Under the pieces are notes generated by a model that was not told the DNA's origin, ran no database searches, and saw only the letters and a program-made list of their open reading frames with translations. From Xanthomonas sp. DAR 34887 (GTDB lineage: Bacteria > Pseudomonadota > Gammaproteobacteria > Xanthomonadales > Xanthomonadaceae), in the NCBI RefSeq assembly GCF_041245805.1, contig NZ_CP162490.1, positions 3,759,001 through 3,823,000 of the forward strand: DNA of 64,000 nucleotides, read 5' to 3'. Shown here one piece after another: positions 1 through 8,886 of this stretch. The position numbers were made by a program, and so were the translations under genes. The stretch's first letter is position 1; every line of letters starts with the position of its first letter.

Positions 1-1449
1 GAAGGCCCCTACTACCAGCGCTACGCGTTGGCGCCGTTCGTGCTGTTCGCCAATGCGATCGAACGCAACCAGCCGCAGCAACAGATCTTCCAGCGCCGCG
101 ATGGGGTGCTGCTGAAGGCCGTCGACACACTGGTGCAGAGCAGCTACGCCGGCTACTTCTTCCCGCTCAACGACGCGATCCTGGACAAGGGCCTGGATAC
201 CGAGGAACTGGTCGCCGGCCTCGGCATCGCCTACGCGCAGAGCCACGACGCGCGCCTGCTGTCGATCGCGCAACGCCAGCAGCGCGTGCTGCTGACGCCC
301 GAGGGCCTGGGCGTGGCCGCGGCGCTGGCGCAGGGCCAGGCCAAGCCGTTCGCGTTCCGCTCCGCGCTGCTGCGCGACGGCGCCGACGGCACGCACGGCG
401 CGCTGGCGATCCTGCGCGCCGGCGGCGAGGACGGCCAGACCCTGGTGATGAAGAACACCTCGCAGGGCATGGGCCACGGCCACTTCGACAAGTTGAACTG
501 GCTGTTCTACGACAACGGCCAGCGCGTGGTCACCGACTACGGCGCGGCGCGCTTCCTCAACGTGGAGGCCAAGTCCGGCGGCATCTACCTGCCCGAGAAC
601 ACCAGCTGGGCCAAGACCACGGTGGCGCACAACACGCTGGTGGTGAACGAACGCAGCCACTTCGACGGCGACTGGCGGGTGGGCGAAGACTACGCTCCGA
701 CGCCGCTGCTGTTCGCCCGCGACCAGGACACCCAGATCGTGTCCGCGCGCATGGACCACGCCTACGATGGCGTCAGCTTCACCCGCACCCAGGCGCTGCT
801 GACCCACCCGGAGTTGAGCCTGCCGATCGTGATCGACCTGCTGCGCGTGCACGGCGCCAAGCCGGCGCGCTACGACCTGCCGCTGCATTTCAACGGCCAC
901 ATCATGCAGGTCGGCTTCGAGGCGCAGCGCGCGCTGGCCGAACGCCCGGTGCTGGGCAAGGCCAACGGCTACCAGCACCTGTGGGTGGACGCGCGCAGCG
1001 ACGCCTCGCCCGCACCGCGCAGCCTGAGCTGGCTGCTGGACGGGCGCTTCTACAGCTACCGCTTCGGCAGCAGCGCGCCATCACGCGCGATCCTGGCCGA
1101 GAGCGGCGCCAACGATCCGGACTTCAACCTGCGCCGCGAACCGATGCTGCTGCAGCGCGTGGACGGCCAGGCCGAGGTCAGCTTCTTCGGCGTGCTGGAG
1201 CCGCACGGCGAATACAACGGCAGCGCCGAATACGTGCACGGCGCCGACAGCCGCATCCGCGACATCGCCCGCGTGCGCGGCGGCGACGCCGAGGTGATCG
1301 TGCTGACCCTGGCCTCGGGCAAGACCCTGGCGCTGGCGGTGGCCGACGACCCTGCCGCCGAGCGCGAACACAGCGTGCAGGCGCAGGGCCAGCGCTATGC
1401 CTGGCGCGGCGGCTATGCGCGCTTCGACCGCGCGGCGGGCGGCAAATGA
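1..1449 (+). CDS. Oligo-alginate lyase / heparinase II/III-like protein (PL17 type), 5' truncated
   Basis: The reading frame is open from base 1, so the N-terminal part lies outside the window; about 482 residues are visible. The text around MKNTSQGMGHGHFDKLNW, followed by VVTDYGAARFLN and WAKTTVAHNTLVVNE, matches the heparinase II/III-like beta-sandwich domain of PL17 oligo-alginate lyases, where the His and Tyr in these segments form the active site. Such enzymes are exported and release unsaturated uronate monomers from short alginate chains. The stop overlaps the start of the following transporter gene by 4 bases, and an SDR reductase follows, which fits a uronate catabolic operon. The exact substrate (alginate or another uronic polymer) cannot be fixed from sequence alone. 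Confidence 0.85.
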   Translation, partial: EGPYYQRYALAPFVLFANAIERNQPQQQIFQRRDGVLLKAVDTLVQSSYAGYFFPLNDAILDKGLDTEELVAGLGIAYAQSHDARLLSIAQRQQRVLLTPEGLGVAAALAQGQAKPFAFRSALLRDGADGTHGALAILRAGGEDGQTLVMKNTSQGMGHGHFDKLNWLFYDNGQRVVTDYGAARFLNVEAKSGGIYLPENTSWAKTTVAHNTLVVNERSHFDGDWRVGEDYAPTPLLFARDQDTQIVSARMDHAYDGVSFTRTQALLTHPELSLPIVIDLLRVHGAKPARYDLPLHFNGHIMQVGFEAQRALAERPVLGKANGYQHLWVDARSDASPAPRSLSWLLDGRFYSYRFGSSAPSRAILAESGANDPDFNLRREPMLLQRVDGQAEVSFFGVLEPHGEYNGSAEYVHGADSRIRDIARVRGGDAEVIVLTLASGKTLALAVADDPAAEREHSVQAQGQRYAWRGGYARFDRAAGGK

Positions 1450-2765
1450 GCACGTCCGTGTCCGGCAGCGGCGTGGCGGGGCCGAGCAAGAAACGCAGCG
1501 CGGTGCGCTGGATGATCGTGGGCCTGATCGCGGTGGCCACGGTCATCAACTACATCGACCGCAACGCGCTGGCGGTGATGTGGCCGGCGATCTCGCAGGA
1601 CATCGGCGCGACCAAGGAAGACTACGCGCTGCTGGTGACGATCTTCATGTTGTTCTACGCCGCCGGCCAGTTCGTGTTCGGGCGCCTGTTCGACATCATC
1701 GGCACGCGCATGGGCTTCGCGCTGTCGATCGCGGTGTGGTCGATCTCGATCGCGCTGCATGCGGTGACCCATTCGATCGTCTCCTTCGGCCTCGTGCGCG
1801 CGATGCTCGGGATCAGCGAAGCCGGCGCCTGGCCGGGTGCGGTGAAGGCCAACGCCGAGTGGTTCCCGGCGCGCGAACGCGCGTTGGCGCAGGGCATCTT
1901 CAACGCCGGCGCCTCGATCGGCGCGATCGTCTCGGCGCCGCTGATCGCGCTGCTGTTCCTGTGGCTGGGCTGGAAAGGCACCTTCGTACTGGTCGGCGCG
2001 ATCGGCTTCGTGTGGCTGCTGCCGTGGCTGGTGATCTACCGCGCCGGCCCGGACCGGCACCCGTGGGTGGATGCCGCCGAGCGCGCGCTGATCCTGGACG
2101 CGCCGGCCGACGGCAGCGTGGCGGACAAACCCGCTTACCTGCCGAGCCTGCGCCAGATCATGTCGCACCGGCAGAGTTGGGGCATCGTGCTGTCGCGTTT
2201 CTTCATCGACCCGATCTGGTGGCTGTTCGTGTCGTGGCTGCCGATCTACCTGGCCGAGACCTTCCATTTCGACATCAAGCAGATCGGTGCGTTCGCCTGG
2301 GTGCCGTTCGTCGGCGCGATGCTCGGCAGCCTGTCCGGCGGCTGGCTGTCGGGGCGGTTGATCGCCGCGGGCTGGAGCGTGGACCGTGCGCGCAAATGGA
2401 CCATCACCCTGGGCGGCGCGATCATGGCCCCGGCGCTGCTCGGCGCGGTGCTCGCCGCCGATCCGACCATCGCGGTGCTGACCATCGCCGCGGTGTTGTT
2501 CGGTTTCCAGATCGCGATCGGCAACATCCAGACCCTGCCCGGCGACCTGTTCGACGGCAAGTCGGTCGGCTCGCTGGCCGGCATCGGCGGCATGGCCGCG
2601 GTCGCCGGCACGCTGATCACCACCTGGCTGGTGCCGGTGATGACCGCCCGCTCCTACGCGCCGATGTTCATTCTCGTCGCCGCCCTGGTGCCGGCGTCGC
2701 TGGCCGCGCTGTGGCTGGTGACCGGCCGCATCGAAAAACTCGACGATCCCGCCACCCGCGGCTGA
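1446..2765 (+). CDS. MFS transporter, anion:cation symporter (hexuronate/ExuT-like) family
   Basis: A 439-residue polytopic membrane protein with the MFS pattern. It has a first helix VINYIDRNALAV, typical of the ACS family, a loop-2/3 motif FGRLFDIIGTRMG, and the helix-4 segment RAMLGISEAGAWPG also typical of ExuT/GudP carriers. The ATG sits in an ATGA overlap with the stop of the lyase gene, so the two are translationally coupled. In this context it probably imports the unsaturated uronate made by the lyase. A hydrophilic loop near residues 200-225 separates the two six-helix halves. Substrate is inferred from neighbours. Confidence 0.9.
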   Translation: MSTSVSGSGVAGPSKKRSAVRWMIVGLIAVATVINYIDRNALAVMWPAISQDIGATKEDYALLVTIFMLFYAAGQFVFGRLFDIIGTRMGFALSIAVWSISIALHAVTHSIVSFGLVRAMLGISEAGAWPGAVKANAEWFPARERALAQGIFNAGASIGAIVSAPLIALLFLWLGWKGTFVLVGAIGFVWLLPWLVIYRAGPDRHPWVDAAERALILDAPADGSVADKPAYLPSLRQIMSHRQSWGIVLSRFFIDPIWWLFVSWLPIYLAETFHFDIKQIGAFAWVPFVGAMLGSLSGGWLSGRLIAAGWSVDRARKWTITLGGAIMAPALLGAVLAADPTIAVLTIAAVLFGFQIAIGNIQTLPGDLFDGKSVGSLAGIGGMAAVAGTLITTWLVPVMTARSYAPMFILVAALVPASLAALWLVTGRIEKLDDPATRG

Positions 2766-2804
2766 TCGCCTTCCCTTTCCCCACGACGTAAGGACTCATC
2801 GCGC

Positions 2805-3557
2805 ATGCAATTCAAAGACAAGGTGGCCATCGTCACCGGTGGCGGCCGCGACATCGGCCGCGAAGTTTCGCTGAAGCTGGCCGCGGCCGGCGCCAAGGTG
2901 TGCATCAACTACGCCAACGACGCGGCCAGCGCCGAGGAAACCCTGCGCCAGATCCAGGCCGCCGGCGGCCAGGCCATCGTGCATCGCGCCGATGCGGCGA
3001 ACGCGCAGGCCGTGGCCGGACTGGTGGCGGCGACACAGCAGGCGTTCGGCCAACGCATCGACGTGCTGGTCAACGTCGCCGGCGGCATGCTCGCGCGCAA
3101 GCCGCTGGCCGACATCGACGAAGCCTTCTTCCACCAGGTCATGGACCTCAACCTGAAGTCGGTGTACCTGACCACGCAGGCGGTGGCGCCGCACATGGCC
3201 GAAGGCGGCGCGATCGTCAATTTCGCCTCGCTGGCCGGGCGCGACGGCGGCGGTCCCGGCGCGGCGATCTACGCCACCGCCAAGGCCGCGGTGATGACCT
3301 TTTCGCGGGCGATGGCCAAGGAACTGGGCCCGCGCGGCATCCGCGTCAACGCGCTGTGCTGCGGCATGATCGCCACCCGCTTCCACGACGACTTCACCAA
3401 GCCGGAAGTGCGTGCCTTCGTCGCCAACGCCACCCCGCTGCGCCGCGAAGGCCGTGCCGCCGAAGCCGCCGATGCCGCGGTGTACCTGGCCTCGGACGCG
3501 GCCAGCTTCATCAACGGCGCCAACCTCGACGTCAACGGCGGCGTGTATTTCTCCTGA
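2805..3557 (+). CDS. SDR family NAD(P)-dependent oxidoreductase, probable uronate (DEH) reductase
   Basis: A 250-residue classical short-chain dehydrogenase. The nucleotide-binding motif TGGGRDIG is near residues 11-18, NVAG follows near residue 89, and the catalytic Ser and YATAK pair follows VNFASLAG. The C-terminus ends GGVYFS. It lies 39 bases after the MFS gene on the same strand, preceded by a purine-rich AAGGA. SDRs next to PL17 lyases often reduce 4-deoxy-L-erythro-5-hexoseulose uronate to 2-keto-3-deoxygluconate. That role is suggested only by position here; the fold assignment is secure. Confidence 0.9.
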   Translation: MQFKDKVAIVTGGGRDIGREVSLKLAAAGAKVCINYANDAASAEETLRQIQAAGGQAIVHRADAANAQAVAGLVAATQQAFGQRIDVLVNVAGGMLARKPLADIDEAFFHQVMDLNLKSVYLTTQAVAPHMAEGGAIVNFASLAGRDGGGPGAAIYATAKAAVMTFSRAMAKELGPRGIRVNALCCGMIATRFHDDFTKPEVRAFVANATPLRREGRAAEAADAAVYLASDAASFINGANLDVNGGVYFS

Positions 3558-3727
3558 TCGCCCGGGGCCTGGCAGCGCGACTGGCATGGAGTACTCCGTG
3601 CCGGCGCGCGCGCCGGGTGAAGCCACGATCCATCACCGATTTCGCCAAGCGAGCCAGCGATGAGCGCCACGCGCATGCCCAAGCATCGCGTGACCCGTCC
3701 ACTCGTAGCAGACCCAGGAGCCACACC

Positions 3728-4939
3728 ATGTTCTTGCGATTTCCACGCGTGCGGCAGTTGTTGTGGAGCGGCGCGGCCACCGCCGCGCTCGCGCTGTGCA
3801 TGGCGGTACCGGCCGCAGCGGCACCCGCGGCCGAGCGCTGGCTGCCGGCCTGGATCGCCTCGCCCACTCCGGACCGGCTCGATGGTCCGGCCGGCACCTC
3901 GCTGCAGTTCGAACGGCAGAGCGTGCGCCAGGACATGCGCCTGGGCATCGCCGCGCAGGCGCTGCGCTTTCGCATCAGCAACGAACTGGGCACCGCGCCG
4001 CTGAAGATCGGCGCGGCGTCGGTGCGCCTGGTCGGCAGCGCACAGGCGGCGCAAGCGGTGCTGTTCGATGGCCGCCGCGAGATCGTGCTGCCGCCCGGCG
4101 GCGTGTTGCTCAGCGACCCGGTGGCACTGCGCGCGCCGGCACTGGCCGAGGTCGCGCTGACGCTGTATTTCCCCGAGGCCACGCGGCCCGCGGTGCGTCG
4201 CACGACGACGCGCGTGGCCGAGGGCGAAGTCGAGGTGAGCGATGCCACCGCGCTGAGCTACCGGCAGAACGTGGTGTCGGCGGTGTATGCGCAGACCACC
4301 GCCTCGCCGCGGGTGGTGGTGGCGCTGGGCGATTCGATCACCGAAGGCGCCACCGCCGCACGCGGCAGCAACGGCGACTGGCCGGCGCTGCTGGGCAAGC
4401 GCCTGGAGCAGGCCTGCCCCGGCCAGGTGGTGGTGCTCAACGCCGGCATCAGCGGCAACAAGCTGCTCGACGCCGGCCGCAGCCCCAGCGCGCTCGCGCG
4501 CCTGGACCGCGACGTGCTGGCGCTGCCCGGCGTCGACCAGGTGCTGCTGTTCGAAGGCATCAACGACATCCGCCATAGCGGGCCGCCAGCGTTCGCGCCA
4601 GGGCGCACGGCGGCGGACATGCAACTGGGCTATCGGCAGGTGGTCGAGCGCCTGCGCCAGCACGGCATCGCCACGATCGGCGCGACGCTGACCCCGTTCG
4701 GCGCATCGGAACGCTACGAACCCGTTTCCGCCGCCACGCGCCAGGCCTTGAACGCCTTCATCCGCGACGGCAAGACGTTCGACGCGGTGATCGACTTCGA
4801 CGCGATCCTGCGCATGCCCGACAACCCCGAATCGCTGCCGGCCGCCATCACCCGCGACCACCTGCATCCCAACGATGCAGGCTACGCGCGCATGGCCGAC
4901 GCCATCGACCTGTCGCTGTTCGGCTGCAAGGCGCACTGA
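3728..4939 (+). CDS. Secreted SGNH/GDSL-family esterase
   Basis: A 403-residue protein with a clear signal peptide: basic MFLRFPRVRQ, a hydrophobic Ala/Leu core, then an AxA site near residue 35. The GDSL block is VVALGDSITEGA with nucleophile Ser203. Block III is GINDIRHSG and the catalytic dyad is D377-x-x-H380 in RDHLHPND. All SGNH motifs are present, so the enzyme should be an active exported ester hydrolase, perhaps acting on acetylated polysaccharide. The N-terminal ~170 residues form an extra beta-rich domain seen in larger GDSL enzymes. The ATG at 3728 gives the leader immediately. It follows the uronate genes after a 170-base gap, so operon membership is uncertain. Confidence 0.88.
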   Translation: MFLRFPRVRQLLWSGAATAALALCMAVPAAAAPAAERWLPAWIASPTPDRLDGPAGTSLQFERQSVRQDMRLGIAAQALRFRISNELGTAPLKIGAASVRLVGSAQAAQAVLFDGRREIVLPPGGVLLSDPVALRAPALAEVALTLYFPEATRPAVRRTTTRVAEGEVEVSDATALSYRQNVVSAVYAQTTASPRVVVALGDSITEGATAARGSNGDWPALLGKRLEQACPGQVVVLNAGISGNKLLDAGRSPSALARLDRDVLALPGVDQVLLFEGINDIRHSGPPAFAPGRTAADMQLGYRQVVERLRQHGIATIGATLTPFGASERYEPVSAATRQALNAFIRDGKTFDAVIDFDAILRMPDNPESLPAAITRDHLHPNDAGYARMADAIDLSLFGCKAH

Positions 4940-4967
4940 CGGGCGAGATCCGGGCGCCGCGACGGTG

Positions 4968-5290
4968 AGTGCACGAGGCTGCGCCCGTACCCTCATCTGC
5001 CCCTGCGGGGCACCTTCCCCGAAAGGGGGGCCATGGTCCCGATTGGAGAAGGAGCAGCCGCGAGCCCCTCTCCCCTCGGGAGAGGGGTTGGGGTGAGGGT
5101 CCGGCGCGAAAGCGACTCGCGGAGTTTGAGTGCACGAGGCTGCGCCCGGACCCTCATCCGCCCCTTCGGGGCACCTTCCCCCGAAAGGGGGGCCATGGTC
5201 CCGATGGGAGAAGGAACAGCCGACTAGCCCCTCTCCCACCGGGGAGAGGGGTTGGGGTGAGGGTACGGCGCGAAGCGTCTCGCAAAGTTT
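4968..5290. repeat. Two copies of a ~140-bp intergenic repeat (gcacgaggctgcgccc ... cccctctccc ... ggggtgagggt)
   Basis: Two direct copies about 155 bases apart fill most of the 560-base gap between the esterase and the next gene. Each carries gtgcacgaggctgcgcc, accctcatc, gcggggcacc or tcggggcacc, a gatgggagaagg-type stretch, the dyad cccctctccc / gggagagggg, and ttggggtgaggg. The same unit recurs as an array at 22747-23480 and as a fragment at 21961. No protein-coding signal was seen inside. Confidence 0.85.
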
Positions 5291-5498
5291 GAGGTGCCCT
5301 GCATGGCAAGGCCACCACACAGAGAACATCAGTCCCGATCGAGGACGCGCCGAGGCCGCCAATCCGATTGGGATAGGCTAGGAACATGCCGACGCACGCC
5401 CCACATCGTCCAATCCGCCGCCACGGCCCAGTGCTCCCGCCCACCCCGCGTCGTCGCGTCCACAACGAGCGCGAGGCGCGCCGCCGAGTAGCCGCGTC

Positions 5499-5801
5499 AT
5501 GAGTGCCACGCACTTCGACGTGCTGGACCACGCCCCACACGCCTGGTTCCTGCTGCAATCCGGCACAGACCGCTTTCTGGACGTGAACTGCAACGCGTCC
5601 GCGTTCGGCTACTCGCTGTTGATCCGTCTCGACGCCGAGGAATGCACACAGGTGCAGCAGGGCGGGCACGCCGCCTGCGACGCCCTGGCCGCACGCATCC
5701 GCGACACCGCCTCGCCGCAGCACCCGCGCGACATGTCGCGCGATCACGGCCAAGCGGTTTCCGACGCCATCGCCCGTTGGCGCAAGGAAAGCCGCACCTG
5801 A
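5499..5801 (+). CDS. Hypothetical protein, 100 aa
   Basis: A small soluble protein starting MSATHFDVLDHAPH, with no signal peptide or membrane segment and three cysteines spread along the chain. The N-terminal half (APHAWFLLQSG, FLDVNCNAS) looks beta-rich; the C-terminal half (HPRDMSRDHGQAVSDAIARW) is probably helical. No family is recognised. It sits alone between a repeat block and the MazG-like gene, 76 bases upstream of the latter and on the same strand. Codon use resembles that of neighbouring genes. Confidence 0.55.
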   Translation: MSATHFDVLDHAPHAWFLLQSGTDRFLDVNCNASAFGYSLLIRLDAEECTQVQQGGHAACDALAARIRDTASPQHPRDMSRDHGQAVSDAIARWRKESRT

Positions 5802-5877
5802 GGACACCATTGCCGCATGCCGCCACGCGGATCCGGTGGTGCATTACCATGCGGCTTCCCGCCCGCGAACCCTGCCC

Positions 5878-6228
5878 ATGCCCGACAGCCTCCACGACCT
5901 GCAAGCCGCCCAGCGCGCGTTCGCCGACGCACGCGATTGGGGCCAGTTCCACACCCCGCGCAACCTGGCCGCGGCGCTGTCGGTCGAGGCGTCGGAACTG
6001 CTCGAGCATTTCCAATGGCTCACCGACGAGCAGAGCCGACACTTGTCGGACGACAAGAAGGCACAGGTCGGCAGCGAAGTCGCCGACGTGCTGCTGTACC
6101 TGCTGCAGCTGTGCGACAAGCTGGGCATCGACCCGATCGAGGCCGCGCGGCAGAAGATGCAGGTCAATGCCGCCAAGTACCCGGTGGACCGCGCCAAGGG
6201 CCGCATCACCAAATACACCGAACTGTAG
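5878..6228 (+). CDS. MazG-like nucleotide pyrophosphohydrolase
   Basis: A 116-residue all-alpha NTP pyrophosphohydrolase. Metal-binding acidic motifs are visible as SVEASELLEHFQW (E-x-x-E) and SEVADVLLYLLQLCDKLG (E-x-x-D), the arrangement of MazG/iMazG enzymes, followed by the C-terminal KYPVDRAKG signature. Members hydrolyse non-canonical or excess dNTPs to monophosphates (house-cleaning). An upstream in-frame ATG at 5836 would add 14 arginine/proline-rich residues not seen in the family, so the ATG at 5878 is chosen. An inverted repeat that may act as terminator follows at 6247. Confidence 0.9.
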   Translation: MPDSLHDLQAAQRAFADARDWGQFHTPRNLAAALSVEASELLEHFQWLTDEQSRHLSDDKKAQVGSEVADVLLYLLQLCDKLGIDPIEAARQKMQVNAAKYPVDRAKGRITKYTEL

Positions 6229-6246
6229 CGGTAGCCAACACCCGCC

Positions 6247-6316
6247 CCTGTAGGAGCGGCTTCAGCCGCGACAGGTTCTATCCGTAGTTTCTGTCGCGGC
6301 TGAAGCCGCTCCTCCA
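6247..6316. repeat. Inverted intergenic repeat (taggagcggcttcagccgcga dyad)
   Basis: Two inverted ~26-base arms (ctgtaggagcggcttcagcc and its complement) are separated by a short loop (acaggttctatccgtagtttctg). It sits between convergent genes (mazG-like on plus, H1-like on minus). A long GC-rich hairpin there could serve as a bidirectional terminator, although no T-run follows. Confidence 0.85.
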
Positions 6317-6351
6317 AAGGATTGAACAAGTTTCCGCAAGGCGCTTGCGCC

Positions 6352-6969
6352 CTATCGCGCAGCGGCCTTCTTCGCGGCACGCTTGCGCGGCGCACTCTTC
6401 TTCGCAGCCGTCTTCCTGGCGGTCGTCTTTTTCGCCGTACTCTTTTTCGCAGCCGAGGTACCGGACCCGGTCGTCTTCGCCCGCGTCCGCGCCGCCTTCT
6501 TCGCCGCGCTCTTGCGCACGCTGGCGCCCTTGGTCTGTGCGGCCTTCTTCGCCGCCGCCGAACGGCTGCTGGCGGTGCGCTTTTTGGCCGCCTTCTTGGT
6601 CTGCGTGGACAAGGCCTTCTTGCCCACCGTCTGCTTGGCGGTCTTGCCTTTGCTGGCGGTCTTCAACGCCTTCTTGGCGCCGCGCGAACGGGTCGGCGAC
6701 GGCGAGCCGGCCTTGCCGCCCTTTGCTTCTTCCTGCGCGACCTTCTTCTTGGTGGACTTGGAGGCGGTCTTGGACGCACCGGTCTTGACCCCGGCGCGGC
6801 GCGCCTTCGACAGGCCGATGGCGATCGCCTGCTTGGTCGATTTCACCTCGGTCTTGCCCTCGCGCACCCGGTCGATCTCCTCGCGGACGAATTCGCCGGC
6901 CTGGGTACTGCCGGCCTTGCCTTCGCGCTTGGCGCGCTTGGCGCGGGCGGTGGTGGATTGCGTCGGCAT
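6352..6969 (-). CDS. Lysine/alanine-rich histone H1-like protein (DUF6496-type N-terminus)
   Basis: A 205-residue, extremely basic protein. The N-terminal ~65 residues (GEFVREEIDRVREGK, STKQAIAIGLSKARRAG) resemble the DUF6496 domain. The remaining ~140 residues are low-complexity KKA/AAKK/TAKKT repeats like the C-terminal tails of eukaryotic histone H1 and bacterial AlgP/Hc1-type proteins. It probably binds DNA nonspecifically and compacts the nucleoid. The start MPTQSTTARA is preceded by GGAG with good spacing; an upstream ATG at 7041 lacks such a site. The repetitive tail should vary in length between strains. Confidence 0.8.
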   Translation of the reverse strand: MPTQSTTARAKRAKREGKAGSTQAGEFVREEIDRVREGKTEVKSTKQAIAIGLSKARRAGVKTGASKTASKSTKKKVAQEEAKGGKAGSPSPTRSRGAKKALKTASKGKTAKQTVGKKALSTQTKKAAKKRTASSRSAAAKKAAQTKGASVRKSAAKKAARTRAKTTGSGTSAAKKSTAKKTTARKTAAKKSAPRKRAAKKAAAR

Positions 6970-7134
6970 GTCGTTCTCCTGCAACTGGCCGGAACTGGCC
7001 ATCGCCGCAGGTGTAGCAAGCCCAAAGTAAAGAACCGGCATAAGCCGTGCGAAGCCGATGTGTGTGCGCTGCGCGCGCGATGATTGGAGTTCGTTGCGCC
7101 GCCACCGCCGCGCGCACCCCGCTCGTGCAGCGAC

Positions 7135-8580
7135 CTATTGGCGACGCACGCGTCGGGGTGGCGCGTCGTCGGCGGCGCTCGCCGCGTCCGCTGGCGCTGG
7201 CGCCGGCTCCCAGCCGAACACGCTGCGCCCGCCGTAGCGATGCGACGCACGACGCTCCTCGGCGATCAGCGCCTCCACCGATGGCCCGCGCGCGTGCGGC
7301 TCGAGCAGGCGCGCTTGCGCATCCAACCGACGGATCGCCTCCAGCTTTTCCTCGCGGCCCAGCTTGGCCTGCGTCACGGCGGTCTTGAGCACACCGATGG
7401 TGTGGTCGTAGACGCGCGTCGGTACCGGGAATGGATGCCCATCCTTGCCGCCATGCGCCATCGAGAATCGTGCCGGATCGGTGAACCGGCACGGCGCGCC
7501 GTGCAGCACCTCGGCCACCAACGCCAGGGCGCGCACGGTGCGCGCGCCGACGCCCGGCACCTGCAGCAGTTCGGTGAAATCCTGCGGCCCGCATTCGGCC
7601 GCCGCGGCCAGGTTGCCGTGCAGGCGCCGGGTCACGATGTCGCTGCTGCGTACGTCGTGGTGGTCGGGCAGCGACAGGTGCGGGAGATCGGCCGGCATGC
7701 GCACCGGCATCGCCTCGGGCATGGCAGCGAACAGATCGCCACTCGGCGCGAACAGCGCATCGGCTGCCCGATTGCGCGCGTCACGCGCCGCATGCCCGGC
7801 AGCCGACGCGCCGTGCGCCGTCGTTGCGCCGGCGTCGAGGCGCGGTGCGGACGCCGGCGCGTTCGCCAAGGACGCTTGCAACGCGCCGTATTCCTGCGCG
7901 ATCCGATCCGGCCCCAGCGCCTGCAGCAATTCCACCTGCGCCGTCCGCGAGGCGGCGGCGCGATGGTCGGCGAGATTGACGATGCGGCCCTGCCCCGGCC
8001 CGTCGATCGCCGCGTGCGGTGCATCGACGAAGCTGCTCAACCCTTCGGACAGCCAGTGATAGCGCCGTGCCTGCTTGCTGGCTCCGTTCATGCCCTGCTG
8101 CACCACCACCCACTGCCCGTCGTCGCTGACGATGAAGCCGTGCAGATACAGATCGAACCCGTCCTGCACCGCGGCACTGTCAACCTTCGCCACCAGCCGG
8201 CTGGCGCGCGCAAGGCCCGCACCGTCCAGCCCGGTGCGCTCGCCCACCGCGCACAATTCGTCGGGCGTGGCGCGCGAATACCGCCCGCGCCCGCCGCAGA
8301 CATGGATGCCCAATTCGGCGGACAGCGGCGTCAGCCCGCGCTTCAGCGCGCCCAGCACGCTGGTGGTGATGCCCGAGGAATGCCAGTCCATGCCCATCAC
8401 CGCGCCCAGCGACTGGAACCAGAACGGATGCGCCAGGCGCCGCAGCAATTCGTCGCGGCCATAGCTGTGCACGATGGCCTGGCACATCACCGCGCCGAGC
8501 CGGGTCATGCGCTCGCCCAGCCAGTGCGGCACGCGGCCGCCGTGCAGGGGCAGATCGGCGCTGCCGGAACGTCGGCTCAT
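7135..8580 (-). CDS. DUF763 domain-containing protein with helix-hairpin-helix segment
   Basis: A 481-residue protein starting MSRRSGSADLPLHGGRVPHWL, the usual start of DUF763 proteins. Further family-like blocks are SYGRDELLRRLAHPFWFQSLG, MGMDWHSSGITTSV and QDGFDLYLHGFIV. Near residue 330 the text LLQVPGVGARTVRALAL is a helix-hairpin-helix motif, which suggests contact with DNA or RNA. Function of DUF763 is unknown. The start used lies 49 codons into a longer open frame whose upstream part is not family-like. It stands alone on the minus strand. Confidence 0.85.
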   Translation of the reverse strand: MSRRSGSADLPLHGGRVPHWLGERMTRLGAVMCQAIVHSYGRDELLRRLAHPFWFQSLGAVMGMDWHSSGITTSVLGALKRGLTPLSAELGIHVCGGRGRYSRATPDELCAVGERTGLDGAGLARASRLVAKVDSAAVQDGFDLYLHGFIVSDDGQWVVVQQGMNGASKQARRYHWLSEGLSSFVDAPHAAIDGPGQGRIVNLADHRAAASRTAQVELLQALGPDRIAQEYGALQASLANAPASAPRLDAGATTAHGASAAGHAARDARNRAADALFAPSGDLFAAMPEAMPVRMPADLPHLSLPDHHDVRSSDIVTRRLHGNLAAAAECGPQDFTELLQVPGVGARTVRALALVAEVLHGAPCRFTDPARFSMAHGGKDGHPFPVPTRVYDHTIGVLKTAVTQAKLGREEKLEAIRRLDAQARLLEPHARGPSVEALIAEERRASHRYGGRSVFGWEPAPAPADAASAADDAPPRRVRRQ

Positions 8581-8886
8581 GCGTGGAACTCCGGAGAAAA
8601 ACGGACCGCCAGCGTAGCCAGCCCGCGTCGCATCGCGCGATCCGGCGACCGCACCGGGGCTGAGCGATTCAGCGAAGCAGCGACGCGATCTCCACCATCC
8701 TGCAGTCGGGGCTGAAAGCCCCGCCACCTCGCATCCCGCCAGCCCACCGCGCGCTCCCCTGCAGGAGCGGCTTCAGCCGCGACCAACGAAGCAGCGCACG
8801 TCACGGCGTCGAACGGAGTCGGCGCCGACGCCCTCGCCTGAAGACAAATCCACAGCGCAGATCGCGACGATCCAACGCGCACCGAC
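8581..8886. other. Intergenic region with single repeat arms
   Basis: This gap holds a gtcggggctgaaagccccgcc hairpin near 8708 and one unpaired arm of the common repeat (cccctgcaggagcggcttcagccgcgac) near 8757-8783. No coding potential is convincing. Confidence 0.6.

Noticed and set aside
3269..5362. A 697-residue minus-strand frame over the GDSL esterase and repeats
   Set aside because: It includes repeat sequence and antisense of the esterase; no protein-like features.
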